Shown: positions 32,459 to 44,326 of the stretch, piece by piece
How the letters are laid out: each line of letters opens with the position of its first letter
Numbering within the stretch: the first letter of the stretch is position 1
Source: Podospora pseudocomata
Lineage: Eukaryota; Ascomycota; Sordariomycetes; Sordariales; Podosporaceae
Reading direction: 5' to 3'
Length of the DNA: 64,000 bases
Assembly (NCBI RefSeq): GCF_035222375.1
Contig: NW_026946366.1
Location: 1,178,001-1,242,000, forward strand
Program-made: the position numbers and the translations under genes
Notes under the pieces: model-generated
The model's database searches: none
What the model was told of the DNA's origin: nothing
What the model saw: only the letters and a program-made list of their open reading frames with translations

Positions 32459-34140
32459 TTAAACCCCACTAAATTTCATCCCCGTCAACGACAACTTCCC
32501 CCCATCAGCCAACCACTCCGGCCCCCCTCTCCACTCAAACTCCTTCCCAACCTTCCACGTCCCATGAAACAACATGCCATTTACCCCCAACCCATAAACC
32601 GACACCTTCCCCCTTACCAACGACACCACAGCCGGTGTACTATTAAACGCGCCCCCCAAATCCTGCCACTCTTCCGCCCACTTCTGCCCAATCAACGCCT
32701 TATGCTTCAACCTATCATCCCTCCCCACAGCCAACACATCCAACCTATCCGGCCCACTAACATACACCACCGGAGTGGACTGGAAACTCCCTCCCAAATC
32801 CACCAGGTTGTTCGTTTCCGCATCTCCAGTCTTGGTCCAGTTGTAGTATTCCATAGTTCTGTTTACCGTTATCCCAAACACAAAACTCTCTTCGACTGTT
32901 CTCGAAGCGATGGCCAGCTGCCCCCTGAAGTTCCCTCCTGCCTCGACCCATCCTGTCCAAGCACCGAGCCAAGTGGTGGTAAATAACGGCTGGGCTGTGC
33001 CTCGAAACCCAAGTACCGCCATTCTCCACGGTCCCGGTCCACACCCAATAACCGGGTACGAAGACAGCCCACCACCATGGCTCTCCCATCCTGACCAGCC
33101 AGCATACGGCTTGTAGTAGATCCTATACAAGCCCCCATCCGTCCCTCTGATCGCCACGTCCATTTGTGAATCACCACACGCTACTGCATAGGGCGGACTG
33201 GTAATCGCCTTCCCGAGCTCAGTCCAAGTGTCGTTCCATTTCCCGTTGTAAAACCTTTTCGTTTGGATAGTGTTATTCTTTGCATAAACAAACACATCCA
33301 CCAGGTTGTTATCCAACGAAGCGGCGGAAGGTTGGGAAATCATGTCACCACCCAGTGACTCCCAGTCAGAGAGCCACTTCTCGCCGTTGGTGGTGCGGTA
33401 CCATACCGCGTTGTCTTGCCCGAGGCCGAAGAGGAAGGCGGTGGGAGGCGAAGCGTACTGCGCAACGGAGAGGACAGAGGGGCAGATATTGCCTTGACAG
33501 ACGGAATTGGATTCGAAGGTTGGCGAGGAGTCTGATGGGCGAGGGTCAGTGCTGGTCCGTGAAGCTGGGGAGAAAGAAAGGGGGCTACCGGTTGGGGAAG
33601 TAGGCGTTGCGTTTCCGCCTGAATTGCCACGGCCGCCTGAAGGGTCGGGAAAGGCAGTTGGTTTTCCCTGGCTGACGATTCCTCCGGGTTCATTACCTGA
33701 ATCACCCCCAGAAGAGCCATTCGAGCTACTCGGATGGGGTGAGCATCTGGTACCAAGACAAACAAGGTTGGGAACAAGTACCTAGAAGAGTTTTGCGTTG
33801 CCAAGCGACTTCCAAACACACCCCCAAGGATGGCAATGATGATAAGAAGCGCCACGACTATCCCAGCCAGGAACCACTTTGTCGCCGATACTCTCTTCTT
33901 GACAGTTCGGTCAACAATAGTAGTCCCGCCTCCGTCACTGAACGGCCATGGTTGTGTAGAGATCTCGGATCGTGGAACTGGTGGACTCCAAGGACGACTT
34001 GTAGGAGGTGTCGGAGGGTCAAAGTCCGGCGGTTGTCCAATTGACCGGTCAGTATTAGCCCCGATTGCGGCCGTTGTAGAGTTGTAGGAGGGCGGCCATT
34101 GACTTCCCGCGGTAGCAGTGCGATATGATGTTGTTGACAT
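32459..34140 (-). CDS. Membrane-anchored beta-propeller lectin (fungal fucose-lectin-like)
   Basis: Two exons (34140-33782, 33725-32459) around a 56-bp intron encode 541 residues. The N-terminal 90 residues are Pro/Ser/Thr-rich and cytoplasmic. One transmembrane helix (WFLAGIVVALLIIIAILGGV, about 98-117) follows a basic KKR, giving a type II orientation. A Ser/Gly/Pro stalk then leads to a C-terminal propeller of repeated blades with W-Y/W-E-LGG motifs (EKWLSDWESLGG, WNDTWTELGKA, GWSGWESHGGGL, WTGWVEAGGNF, EEWQDLGGAF). This fits the fungal fucose-specific lectin/PLL-like fold. Such proteins bind sugars at the cell surface. The ATG at 34138-34140 is chosen; an upstream in-frame GTG is not used. 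Sugar specificity cannot be judged from the sequence alone. Confidence 0.75.
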
Positions 34141-34404
34141 GGCCACATGTGATGGTGCTGGAAAGAAAGCTCGACATGAACGAGGTTCTGGTGACGCTTG
34201 TTACCCATAGAATATCAAGACATCATGATGCGATGTGCGCTTGGCCGCAATGCTGCAGGCTGGTGATAGTACGACGCCATTTGCTGTTCTCCGAACGGCT
34301 GAGTTGATGACCACCCTCCCAACCCCCACGAGGTCTGGCTGCTGCATACTGGCTTTCAGCCCCCATCGAGATAAGCGCGCAATTTCTCATCATCTCCTAT
34401 CTGT

Positions 34405-35568
34405 TCATGCTCCATCCTTTTGGCGGCGCAACAAAAACTGAGGTATCAGGGTCTTTGAACCCGGAAGAGGAGGCAACACCAACGAAGAGTTGTTCTTTGA
34501 CCGTTCGCTTTCTTCGTCGATGACAGCGATAAGTTCAGATGGGCCTTGACGTGGAGGTTGTAAGTCGTTCTCACCCAACCACTCTCTGGCCTCCCTCCTC
34601 AGCTGGTTCTCTCTCATTCTCGATGGAATGTGCACAAAAGACACATTTGTATTCTGTCTGGTCAAACTGACACCGCATTTGCTCAGCAAGGCCTGGATTG
34701 GCCCTTTCAGCGAAGGGCAGCATGCAGCAAAAAGCGAGATGAGCTGCTCGAGAATGGTCCAGGTAGCAATCGACATGGCCATCTCCCACTGATCATCCAC
34801 GTTCCTCCAATCAGCAACGACCACGGCCTTCATGATCGACGCGACGCTGGCGAATAAGCCCATCCCTGTCAGGATGCATATCACGACCCTCTCCCTCAGC
34901 GGACGGCGTAGGTTCCAAAGGATGAACATCGGAGCAACAGAAAGCAACAGGTCGGTGGTAATGTTGATTGCGGAGCCGATGCTGGAGACTATAATGTCTG
35001 TATGGAGGCTGGGACATTTTCGTTCGCGCAGAGGGACCATGATATCCCAGGCAGCATGGAATGGTCGACATTTGAAGAAGAGATACTGCATGTCGGCCAC
35101 GCAGTAGGTGACTTGAACGGCAGCGATCACGTATAGGCCTATCCTCCATGACTTTTTCAGGGGTAATCGCAATAAAGTCAAGACAATGGACGTCTTTATC
35201 AAAGTCATGCTGATAGCCCATATCGGAATGGCAAAATATGCCACAAAGACAGCTTCTCGAACTTCGTCCATGCTGATGTCTCCCGGGTGTATATGCATCT
35301 CTGGGACGAGGAGGCCCCAGTCGATAATGGAGCAGGCCTGGAATTAACGAGTCAGACAGGATAGAAAAGGCAAGCTCGAGTTCGGCAGGATTAAACCTAC
35401 CAGCCCAGCGATAATGAAGGCATCATCCCATCCCAGTCTCCAGACCGGCCATATTCGCACATATATTCTTGCACAAAAGGGAACCAAAACAAGTGCCAGG
35501 AGTGGGACGGTGACTCCGAAGTGGAGGCGGGCCAAAAACGCTGCCCTCTCGGTGATGGTGGGTGCCAT
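34405..35568 (-). CDS. Pth11-like seven-helix receptor (fungal rhodopsin-type domain)
   Basis: Two exons (35568-35401, 35337-34405) around a 63-bp GTAGGT..CCAG intron encode 366 residues. Helix 1 (FGVTVPLLALVLVPFCARIY) is followed by the family signature RLGWDDAFIIAGL. Then come helices at YFAIPIWAISMTLIKTSIVL, GLYVIAAVQVTYCVADM, a DIIVSSIGSAINITTDLLLS segment, ICILTGMGLFASVASIMKAV, and WTILEQLISLFAACCPSLKG near the end. A long polar C-terminal tail is cytoplasmic. A conserved cysteine pair (C in FFKCRPF and in RKCPS) is present. The domain is that of fungal integral-membrane proteins related to PTH11, here without an N-terminal CFEM domain. Ligand unknown. It lies 264 bp upstream of the lectin gene on the same strand. 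Confidence 0.85.
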
Positions 35569-36837
35569 CGAGGTCGTTGAGGCGCTGGATTCGATTGTGG
35601 TGGTTGCGTTTACACCATGGTAGGATGAAATGGAAACAAATGCGAAAACAGACCCAGGGGCAATTGGAGATGGAAGATGGGATAGATGATCAAACAACCG
35701 TGCTTTCTGGGCGATGAAATTGCGCCAATCAAGTTGAGGTCCAGAAGCCGGGGCTGTTCCCAATTTGAACAACCGGTGAACTGGTCCTGACATTTCTTTT
35801 TCTGGCTCCCCGGTCCATGCTCGACGATCGGCACAAATCATGACGGGGACAATTCGAGCTTGGCAAATGCTTGACAGGTAAGAGCCTCCGCTGGCACGGC
35901 GTTGATTTGCTGAATGTCGCGGTGCTGGACCCGGGGATCAGGGACTGGGCACGGCAAAGCCAGGGGCCAACATGGGGAAGCGAAATTGGTGGCTCGATAT
36001 GCTCTTCGATCACTGAGAAACCGAGGATTGCCGACTCCAAGCAAATTGGGAATCAAGAAAATCCCAAGCCAAAAAAGCTCAGGAGGTGCCAAATGTACTC
36101 ATAATACTCCACAAGACCTGTCTGTGTCTTGCTCCTTCCCTTTTGGTCATAATTGGCAGGTTTCCGCCACCGGGTCTTCAAGGGCCTCGACTTCCATAAA
36201 CCATAAGGTATAAGCGGATCTTCCATAGATCGCCGCCGGCTGCTGTGTCCCAATTTCTCACTCCTTCAGGACGAATCTAACCAGAAATGCTTCAGTTACA
36301 TCCATCATCTCAAAATCTCGTTGTCTTGCCGCGGCATCACCCGACCTTTCGGCGCCGACTTCGGAGGATCACTTTTGACCCTAACCCTAGCGCATGTCCA
36401 TGAAATTTAGCTCTTGTACCGATGAAATTCCTACTCTGAGCTGTTTCTTGAACATATCGATACCACGCTGGATCTAGACAAGTATACCTATCCGAGATCC
36501 CTATCATGTTGCATGTCAAATCATGCATCAGATTGCCCTGATGCTACCTTCAAGAACCAAAACAGCCGCCTGTGATTGGTCAGTGAGCCTTGATCCACAC
36601 CTGCAGGAGGTGCGCCGTTTAAAACTTTTACCTTCATGTCGACATACACAAATTGACGAATGATGACGACCCCTGACGAGATCAGACTCCATACTCTGTA
36701 AACACTCATCCGATTGTCTCAGTATCACCGTTGAACCAAAGTCTGCAGTCAGAAACCACTGAACTCGGGGGCGCAAACCTTCAAGAAACCTCACCCTCAA
36801 CCCCGCCATCAACCCCTCCCCCGCACTCACTCACATC
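35569..36837. other. Divergent promoter region
   Basis: 1.3 kb between the divergent receptor and GAR transformylase genes. No gene was seen. A short CCCTAACCCTA stands at 36380-36390. Confidence 0.5.
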
Positions 36838-36843
36838 ACCACA

Positions 36844-36876
<33 letters not shown>
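36838..36876 (+). repeat. (CA)n microsatellite in the 5' leader
   Basis: About 39 bp of CA dinucleotides with a single T interruption, ending 4 bp before the start codon at 36881, so it almost certainly lies in the 5' untranslated region of the next gene. Confidence 0.9.
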
Positions 36877-36880
36877 CAAA

Positions 36881-37634
36881 ATGTCAGACCCCTGCAAAAT
36901 CCTCGTCTTCGCCTCAGGCAACGGCTCCAACTTCCAAGCCCTCATCGACGCCGTCTCCTCGGGCGCCATCCCCAACTCCAAGATCATCCGCCTCATCGTA
37001 AACAAGAGCAAAGCCTACGCCACCACCCGCGCTGACAACGCCGGCATCCCCTGGGAATACTTCAACCTCATCTCCCACGGCTTCCGCCAAAAGGGCGAGA
37101 CCGACCCGGCCAAGCTCCAGGAGTCAAGAGAAAAGTACGATGCCGCCCTCGCGGAGAAGGTGCTCAAGGGGGATTACAAGCCCGACCTGGTGATTTTGGC
37201 CGGGTGGATGTATGTCTTTGGAAAGGCTTTCTTGGATCCGCTTGAGGCGGAGGGGATCAAGATTATCAACTTGCATCCTGCGCTGCCAGGTAAGGGTTAT
37301 TATTTGTTTCCATGTGACAAAGAGTTTGGCTAAGACAGGTTTTTTTTTTGTAACAACAAAAGGCAAGTATGATGGCACCAATGCTATTGGGCGGGCGTTT
37401 GAGGACTTTAAGGCCGGCAAATTGGAGGACAACAAGACGGGTATCATGGTGCATTATGTCATTGCTCAAGTTGACAGGGGGGCTCCTATTCTGGTGAAGG
37501 AGATTGAGTGCCGCGAGGGCGAGGAGTTGGAGCAGCTGGAGCAGAGGATACATTCTCACGAGCATGAGCTGATCGTTGAGGCGGCTGCCAAGGTGGCAGG
37601 TGAGATCTTGGACAAGAAGAACAAGACACAATAA
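36881..37634 (+). CDS. Phosphoribosylglycinamide formyltransferase (GAR transformylase)
   Basis: Two exons (36881-37289, 37363-37634) encode 226 residues. The enzyme transfers formyl from 10-formyltetrahydrofolate to glycinamide ribonucleotide, the third step of de novo purine synthesis, in the cytosol. Visible motifs: phosphate-binding ILVFASGNGSNFQALI at the N-terminus; the catalytic NLHPALPG (Asn-His pair), cut by the intron just after PALPG; and the DRGAPILVKE loop with the catalytic Asp. Length and single-domain form match the yeast ADE8-type enzyme. The 73-bp intron has GTAAGG, a T9-10 tract and an AAAAG acceptor. The start codon follows a CA repeat leader; the upstream in-frame codons include no better start with family similarity. 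Confidence 0.95.
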
Positions 37635-38374
37635 AAGACGACAGGCTCGAGCCGTTGATTCTGCCCAGGCATCCCATGCTTTTACCACGCCTCTTCATGT
37701 CCCAGGATCAAGACATAATTCCACGTGGTGGAAGTATTAATGCTGGTGTTGAGCAAAGAGACGTTTTTCAATGGTGTCTCTTGGAGGTGGTGAGGTTGTT
37801 GGGTGTTTGGGGTTTGGGGGTGCAGGTTGTTTCGAGCAAATTTCGAGGGGCGATACTTGGGAAGAGAATGCGCCCCGGCTGAGGATTGGGGTTGTTTGCT
37901 TGCGACATTGCCCTTCACCAGAGTTGACTCAAGTGTTAAACTGTTTATTTAGCAGAAAGCTCTGTGAGGAAAATTTGCCATCACAAACTAGTAGCCTTTT
38001 GTGTGCCGAGAAACGCATGAAAGCGAGGTGATTCAAGCAGGGAATCGCCCGGAGCCAACCTCACTTCACCGTCACGTCGAGCATGGGTTTTGGAAATCTC
38101 GGCCCTGGATTCAGATCAATGGGCTTGAGCTAGGTGATAAATTTACGGCCAGATTTGGGCAAATAGGTTCTCTTGCATAACTGTCTATCTCTTCTCTTCC
38201 CCTTGAGCAAAACCATTTCGAGTGCAAACTTGGCTTCCACCTCAACATAAAGTACCTGTCAGATTAACCCACTCAAAGAGAACAAGCCCGCCACCTATTT
38301 CCATCTAAAGCATAACATCATCTGGTATCTGGAAAAGCCTGAAAGCCATCTTACGATTCATAATCATCCCGGTC
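37635..38374. other. Convergent intergenic region
   Basis: 740 bp between two gene 3' ends. No gene recognised. Confidence 0.5.
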
Positions 38375-39897
38375 CTACTCCTCCAACTCATCTATCTCAT
38401 CATGCCCATCGTCTTCCGAGAAATCATCCTCATCGTCTTCCGAGTCACCATCCATATCCACGTCCGAACCGCTGTATCGATGTTCCCAAGGGCAGACCAT
38501 GCTGTTGTTGACAGATTTGATCATCGCCGCCAGACTCACTCGGTCTGTTGTTCCTCTCCAGTTCTTGCGGGCCCATAGGGGTTTCTTGGCACCATCCTGA
38601 TCAGCCTCGAATGTGATGAGATCTTGCCAGTGCGCAATTTTCGGTTTCCCATGATAGATGTCACTCAGCTCTAGCACCCTTAGCTTAATCCCTCGAACTT
38701 TCTTCAAGCTGTTGAAAAAGGCGACCCACGGATTCGTCTCGGTTTGTGAGTCACGCTCTGAGTGGCAAAGAGACACACGCCGCAGGCAGAGGTGTTTGAG
38801 TGTTGGGCTGAATTTGGTGATAAGCGTGAGGAGGGGTTGAGGGGCCACGCTTATCCATCCGATGTCAAGTCTTTCTAGATTCGGGAAGGAGACCGGCTTT
38901 CTGTCGATATCATTGAGAGGAGTGTCTGATTCTGGCTGCTCAAGCCATTTGAACAACACGGGCCCCAGCTCTGTCCGATCATGCGGTGATGATTGATGAT
39001 TGAAGTTGAGCCGGAGCCATGTGACGTTTCTTGCCATGGTCAAAAAGTCGTGGATCATGAAAAAATGGTCCTTGGTGCAGAAACATAGATGAAGAGTCTT
39101 GAGGTTGGCGAGGATGAGCGCCAGCTTTGGTTCCAAGGGCGGAGGTATGGCAAAGGCGCTGTCATGGAGGCCCCAATTTTTGTCCCTTAGGTTGACCTCG
39201 ATAGTATTAGGCTGAGCACCAGAAGCTCCCAGTGCAGAGATAATGGCGGTAAAAACTCTTGTGGGGTATGTGTCTGACATCAGTTGCCCGTTGTCTACGC
39301 CGGTCTCCAGCCTCAGGCCTATTGACTTTTCCAAGGTTACTGCACCGTAACTCCGCCAAGATCCGTTGTCTCGATTCCGAGTCTCGGAATTGAAGTCCCT
39401 TAAGTCAACGGTTCCGAGATGTGGTAGCGCCGCAAAAGCTTCAGCAAGCATGTCTCGCAGTAGGCCCGTAGCGAACAAATTATTTTGCTCCGCCTTTGCG
39501 CGGAGCCAAATGCGATGCTTCTCAGCTGGGAGTTTGTTTGCTTCCCAGCTGTTTCCAACCCGATCCGTGCAAATGATGACACTATCCCGAAATTGTGAGT
39601 AAAGTATTCGCGTCGATGTGTTCTCTAGTAGGCATGTGCTTACTGCTTGAGAAAGGGAGCAAGTGTGCTGTGCTTGGAGATAGATACGAGGGTCTGCAAG
39701 CTTTGGACAGAGACCATGAACTGTCTCTTGCGGAAAAACTCATGTGCAAAGAAATTGAAGAGGTTCCTCTCGAGACACTTGCAACTCAATCGGACGTTGG
39801 CGAGGTCACTGGTCCTGATCCAGCGAGTGATGCGCAAGAGCAACTCGACAGGGACCTGCGCAAGATAAGAGTCCTCCTGAGGATTAATGGCGCCCAT
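38375..39897 (-). CDS. F-box protein with leucine-rich-like region
   Basis: Two exons (39897-39644, 39581-38375) around a 62-bp GTAAGC intron encode 486 residues. Residues about 14-55 form an F-box (LAQVPVELLLRITRWIRTSD, then RLSCKCLE). The rest holds irregular leucine-rich segments (LKTLHLCFC, NVTWLRLNFN, PNLERLDIGW, TLKHLCLRRVSL, LRVLELSDIY), as in the many F-box/LRR-like proteins of filamentous fungi. The C-terminus is very acidic (GDSEDDEDDFSEDDGHDE). F-box proteins bring substrates to SCF ubiquitin ligases; the substrate here is unknown. The ATG at 39895-39897 is the only one before the F-box. Confidence 0.8.
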
Positions 39898-40518
39898 GAT
39901 CGAAGGTATACCTATGGAAGTGTGCGGTCGGTCTTCGATTCATTGGGAAAAAGGTTGATTAATATAAGTGTTGGTTGTCGTTGCCAACCACGTGCCGGGC
40001 GAGCAAGGGCAATGCGCGGCTAAGTGGGGCGGTTTAGGCAGTAGACGCCCCCTTGCGGGGCTGCTTGTCTAACGTCCCATCCTCTGTGTAAACATCACGT
40101 CTTCACGCAGACCATTGAAATGTATACAGAGAGTTGTGAATAACTGTTTGGATCTTGGAGCATATTAGGCTCAAAGCCGGGGTAATAAACTGGATACCAA
40201 GCTTCTCGATGCTCAGTTGACAAACCACTCAGATCTGAAATCATGAGTTGAGGTCCAATTGTCTTACACAGTTGTCAATGGTAATCTATAGTCTTCAGGT
40301 TACTATCATGAACCTGACGTCAAGATTGTATTTATATCAGGTTCCATATTGTAGGGGTCCCTTGTTTCTCCCATCCAATGCCAAGTTCCTTGATCCACCG
40401 GCCCACCACTGCTGCCTATCATCACATCACTCCACAGTCCTCGAATACCACTGATAAAAAATCTCTCTTCACTTCCAATCCTCGAACCCTTTATCTGCCA
40501 TATATCAAATCTCACATC
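39898..40518. other. Divergent promoter region
   Basis: 621 bp between the F-box gene and the next gene. No gene seen; it includes a CACGTG site near 39989. Confidence 0.5.
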
Positions 40519-41415
40519 ATGTCTTCACCACCCCAACCTTGCACCGGCTTCCAATGTCCAGGCGGCTGCACCAATCAAGACTGCCCCTCAACATGGTACC
40601 CCTACACGACCCAAGAATACACCGCCATGTTCCTCTCCTACTACAAATTCCTCACAACCCTCCACTACTCCCCGTCAGACCTCAAGATTCCACCCCCTCA
40701 AGGCTGGCCTAATCTCACCCGTGAAGCCGGCATGCCGAGATATTACAAGACTGATTTCGCCGTCGAAGTCATGAGACACCTCCCCTACCTCGGGGGCAAT
40801 CATCACTACGAGTACAAGTCAATCATGATAGACTACAGCACCCTAAACCCCAGAACATCCATGTGGTTCCAACCAAACGGCCTGGGAAATTATCCCAAGG
40901 ATGACTGGTGGGAACATGCGTGGCCCTACGATCTTCCTGCGGGCCAAAAACCGCCGCGAGGAGACTCCCTCATCCCTTTGACCGTCGGATGGGAAAGTGG
41001 CGGCATCGTCTTGATCCTGGACGTTCAAAGAGGGAAAATCATCGAAGAGGAGTTGAGATGCGACAATAAGATGTATGATGCACAAGAGTACTTCGACATG
41101 ATGACATGCAAGTTCAGGAACCTCGTGCGGGTCCCCTGCGACGGGAGGATATTGGGGGAGTTTGGTGAAATGAAAGAGAGACAAGAGCCAATAACAGAGG
41201 AAGAGTTTTTGGGACAGGATCCTAACGAGGGGTGGGGGACAGACCTTGATAAGGCTTATATCAAGCAGCTCTATCGCGAGCATGGGTGGCCAGACAATTT
41301 CCTCAGGGAAGAGTGCTTCTGGGTCGTGAATGATTTGATGGAGATGGTCATGGAGACAAGAGACGACGAATGGGAGGCATGGGATGAAACTGACTTCGTG
41401 CGTGCGCGACGATAA
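40519..41415 (+). CDS. Hypothetical cytosolic protein
   Basis: A single exon of 298 residues. I do not recognise the family. The N-terminus is cysteine-rich (CTGFQCPGGCTNQDCPSTWY). The rest is rich in Trp, Tyr and acidic residues (GWPNLTREAGMPRYY, WWEHAWPYDLPAG, ITEEEFLGQDPNEGWGTDLD). No signal peptide or transmembrane helix is visible. Codon use and length argue for a real gene. It is convergent with the GH64 gene, with 72 bp between stop codons. The ATG chosen follows CACATC; an upstream in-frame ATG at 40378 would add 47 residues of doubtful character. Confidence 0.7.
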   Translation: MSSPPQPCTGFQCPGGCTNQDCPSTWYPYTTQEYTAMFLSYYKFLTTLHYSPSDLKIPPPQGWPNLTREAGMPRYYKTDFAVEVMRHLPYLGGNHHYEYKSIMIDYSTLNPRTSMWFQPNGLGNYPKDDWWEHAWPYDLPAGQKPPRGDSLIPLTVGWESGGIVLILDVQRGKIIEEELRCDNKMYDAQEYFDMMTCKFRNLVRVPCDGRILGEFGEMKERQEPITEEEFLGQDPNEGWGTDLDKAYIKQLYREHGWPDNFLREECFWVVNDLMEMVMETRDDEWEAWDETDFVRARR

Positions 41416-41487
41416 TAAATGTACCAAGATTAAGATTCATCCATGGACCACACATAAACTGTTCCGCTGAGGTTAAGGTTGCCATGC

Positions 41488-42795
41488 TCATGGCATCCTA
41501 CCTCCCACATATGCCCCACGCCCGCCGATCAAAACAATAAACTCCTCTGGATCTCCTGCGTTGACCTTCCCGCTCTGGTCAGCCCCCCCATCCGGCTGAA
41601 CATCGTCATATGCGAACGCATATCCCTTGCCATCAAGATTGCACTCGTGTACAATTCGGCAATAATGGTTCGTAGGCTCGCAGCAGTAAAACGTCTCCGG
41701 CGGAGAAGGGTGCTCCATGATATCCGCAATACAGCTCCTCTGGAACGCAGCCGCAAGTCTTGGAATAATGGCGTTTCGTTTTGGTGATGGGCCCGTGGTA
41801 AACGGCCCACTGTTGCAACCTAGAATATCTGCCGTGGTAGGCTTCGAAAACGCCTCTCCTCCTATGATGAGCTCGTTCTTGCCCTTTGGAATGCACCCAC
41901 TCAAAACCCCCATTGGCGTTTGCGTGTCGACATGCATCTCACACCCTGTTTCGGCCCCATGGCTTTGCTGACTTTGACTCTGACCCTTATTTTTGAACCC
42001 CATGAACAGAGCCGACAGCCTATTCCGCTTCCCATCTTTCTCAGCCTTGATCTCCTCCTTATGCCCATTTGTATGGCCCCCCTCCACCCCCTGAGCATAC
42101 TTCCTCCAAGCTCTTTCCACCAACGGCTCAAAAAACCCGTCGAATTTCACCCTCGCAGCCCCAGCATGAGTCGGACTCAGCACCCTCAGCACTTGACCAC
42201 CACCTCCCTTCTTCATAACAATCAGCCTCTCCCAAGGCCACCCATCCTTCTTCGTCTGCTCCCTCAACCCCTGACAAACTCTCTCCAACCCATCCTCTGC
42301 CATCCCACTGACATGCTGCACCTTCCCACCCCTCTCCTTGAGCGTCAATCCAGCCGGAATCCCACTCACAAAATCCACATAACTGATATTGGCAAACAGC
42401 TGCGCTGGATCAAGCGTGAACTCACAGAACCCAAAGTTGACTTGGTTATTCGGATCAGTCGGGTTCAAAACAGAGGGCTCAACAAGCGCCGCTCCACCGC
42501 CAGGCCCGCCTTGGTTGCGCAAGAAGGTCAACGGCGTGTCATAGCTGTACCAGATTCTACCGCCCGCTATTTGAGGGATCGTCACCACACTCGACTGGCT
42601 GCCGAGAACAATGGCGCAGTCTTCTTCAAGAGGCTGCAGAATCTGGCTGGGATTAGAAGGGAAGTAAAGGGAGCTGTCCTGCTTGACAAAAACACGGCGG
42701 GAGGAGTGTTGGATCGCGAGGCCGGTGATGTAAGCGTAGACGGTAGTGCCCGGGGGGGCGTTGTTAACGAGCGAGACTTTGAGTGAATTGGGCAT
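41488..42795 (-). CDS. Glycoside hydrolase family 64 (thaumatin-like beta-1,3-glucanase type)
   Basis: A single exon of 435 residues. Family segments are VNNAPPGTTVYAYITGLAIQ, GGRIWYSYDTPLTFLRNQGG, LVEPSVLNPTDPNNQVNFGF and CEFTLDPAQLFANISYVDFV. These fit the N-terminal barrel and thaumatin-like half of GH64 enzymes, which cleave beta-1,3-glucan into pentasaccharides. A lysine-rich, Gln/Ser-rich insertion (around residues 240-280, HKEEIKAEKDGKRNRL) is unlike bacterial members. No signal peptide is seen from the ATG at 42795; the frame remains open upstream without an ATG, so a spliced 5' exon cannot be excluded. The C-terminal part (CIADIMEHPSPPETFYCCEP) fits the family's end. Confidence 0.8.
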   Translation of the reverse strand: MPNSLKVSLVNNAPPGTTVYAYITGLAIQHSSRRVFVKQDSSLYFPSNPSQILQPLEEDCAIVLGSQSSVVTIPQIAGGRIWYSYDTPLTFLRNQGGPGGGAALVEPSVLNPTDPNNQVNFGFCEFTLDPAQLFANISYVDFVSGIPAGLTLKERGGKVQHVSGMAEDGLERVCQGLREQTKKDGWPWERLIVMKKGGGGQVLRVLSPTHAGAARVKFDGFFEPLVERAWRKYAQGVEGGHTNGHKEEIKAEKDGKRNRLSALFMGFKNKGQSQSQQSHGAETGCEMHVDTQTPMGVLSGCIPKGKNELIIGGEAFSKPTTADILGCNSGPFTTGPSPKRNAIIPRLAAAFQRSCIADIMEHPSPPETFYCCEPTNHYCRIVHECNLDGKGYAFAYDDVQPDGGADQSGKVNAGDPEEFIVLIGGRGAYVGGRMP

Positions 42796-44326
42796 CTTGG
42801 CAACTGGATTGCTTGATAGTTGAACAAAAAATGGATGTTGCTGATCAAGGAGATATCTCCTGGTTTTGTTGCTGGGATTTTTCAGCGGGCAATGTTGTGA
42901 GGGGTGGGGAAAGGTATCGGGTTTTGGCCATCGTTCGTTGTTGTGGTGGAGAGCTGATGTTGACGCTGGTGTTGCTGCAGGTGCACCCAATGCATGGCGC
43001 CAGATCTTGTTTTTGAGCTGAGATGGAAAAAGAGGGGAATTATGACTTCACTTCGATTTGTTGGAGGGAAGCCGTAACTAAGTTGCTGAATATTATGTTC
43101 AGTTTCCTCGGAAAGAATCGAGACTTTTCCTCTCTTCTTTGGCAATGCCAAAATGTGCTTTTGCCATATAATATTTTGAGTATTTGATGGTTAGAAGAAA
43201 CAATGACGTCGTTCCCAACCCCTGCATCAACAACGGATGAACGATTCAGTCCCACCAACGATCTATCACGTGCTTGTGGTCCCCAAAAAGCTGGAACTGT
43301 TCCAAACTGGCCAATCATATGATGTCTGTGCTCAATGTTTCAATATGCTGAGGAATCTTGGCAGTGGATCCTGTCTCTGACCCTACTCGGCATTTGACGA
43401 CCTCGACATTGATGAAGATGGGGGGAATGCATTTCCTAAGAGCACCATGTTTCTGACATTGGTCCGCGAAGAAGTCAATAATTTGCTAACTTGTCTCTTT
43501 CCATCTTTAACACTTGTTTCCATACGACCATTGGAGAAGCCTGAGAAACGCGGTTCCCAGACAGGCAGCGGACGATGCGATGTGGAAGTGTGACCAGGAG
43601 CTTTTCATCCTTAAACCCAATTGTCGAGCTCAACATCCGTCGCCGCGAGGGTTTAATGGCTTCTTGTTACACGTGGGGCCGAGTATCTCACTACATAACC
43701 TGCTGCTGTTACGAGGTTGAGCGCATGGGAGCTAAAGCACGAGGCGCAGAAAAACAGGACGGCTGTGGTTATACCAATGGAAGGAAGGGCTCTGAGAGCA
43801 AGCAAGGGTTTGTGGGGCTTTAAAGTGCCATGCTAATTAAACCGTCTTAAAATGTTTGCTTGCATCCGTGCCACCGGGCGAGAGCAGGTCATGGAGGCAA
43901 CGGCCACTGCCCATCAGTCGACAGGTTGTACCTGTGAGACCTTGATGACTTGTGTCCCCCGGGGAGGCAGATTCTAAGACCCAGAACTCGAACTGATCGA
44001 CCTACTTGTGCAATGCCAACCTGCTTCCGATGCCATGCTTCCCCCTTGTAGCTGGAGACCTGAGTACAACACATCATCCGCAGCTTGCCGCCAGCATTCT
44101 GGGAATGCCCCAGCTTGGCCATGCATCGAAGGAGGTCATGTTCTGGCTCTCCGCCCCCATTGTTGTAACCCTGCTGCTTTCTTGGGAAAGATTCCTTTGC
44201 CTCTTGTCTCTAATAACTGTCACCGAAGACGGGCCAGACCGCCAGCCAGCGGCTTGGATCACCAACTCCATTTTCCCTTCGGCGCAACGGTCTTTCGACG
44301 ACAACAAGCGGCACCCCAACACCATT
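42796..44326. other. Divergent intergenic region
   Basis: 1.5 kb between the GH64 gene and the membrane-protein gene. Only unconvincing short frames; no RNA gene recognised. Confidence 0.5.

Noticed and set aside
36378-36391. CCCTAACCCTA, like two telomere repeats
   Set aside because: Only about two units in a normal intergenic region; too short to mark an old telomere or fusion site.
41920-42786. Plus-strand frame opposite the GH64 gene
   Set aside because: The minus strand carries clear GH64 motifs; the plus-strand frame is a low-complexity shadow.
43514-43823. Short plus-strand frames between GH64 and the membrane-protein gene
   Set aside because: Overlapping frames of similar length, no family resemblance, no splice continuation.
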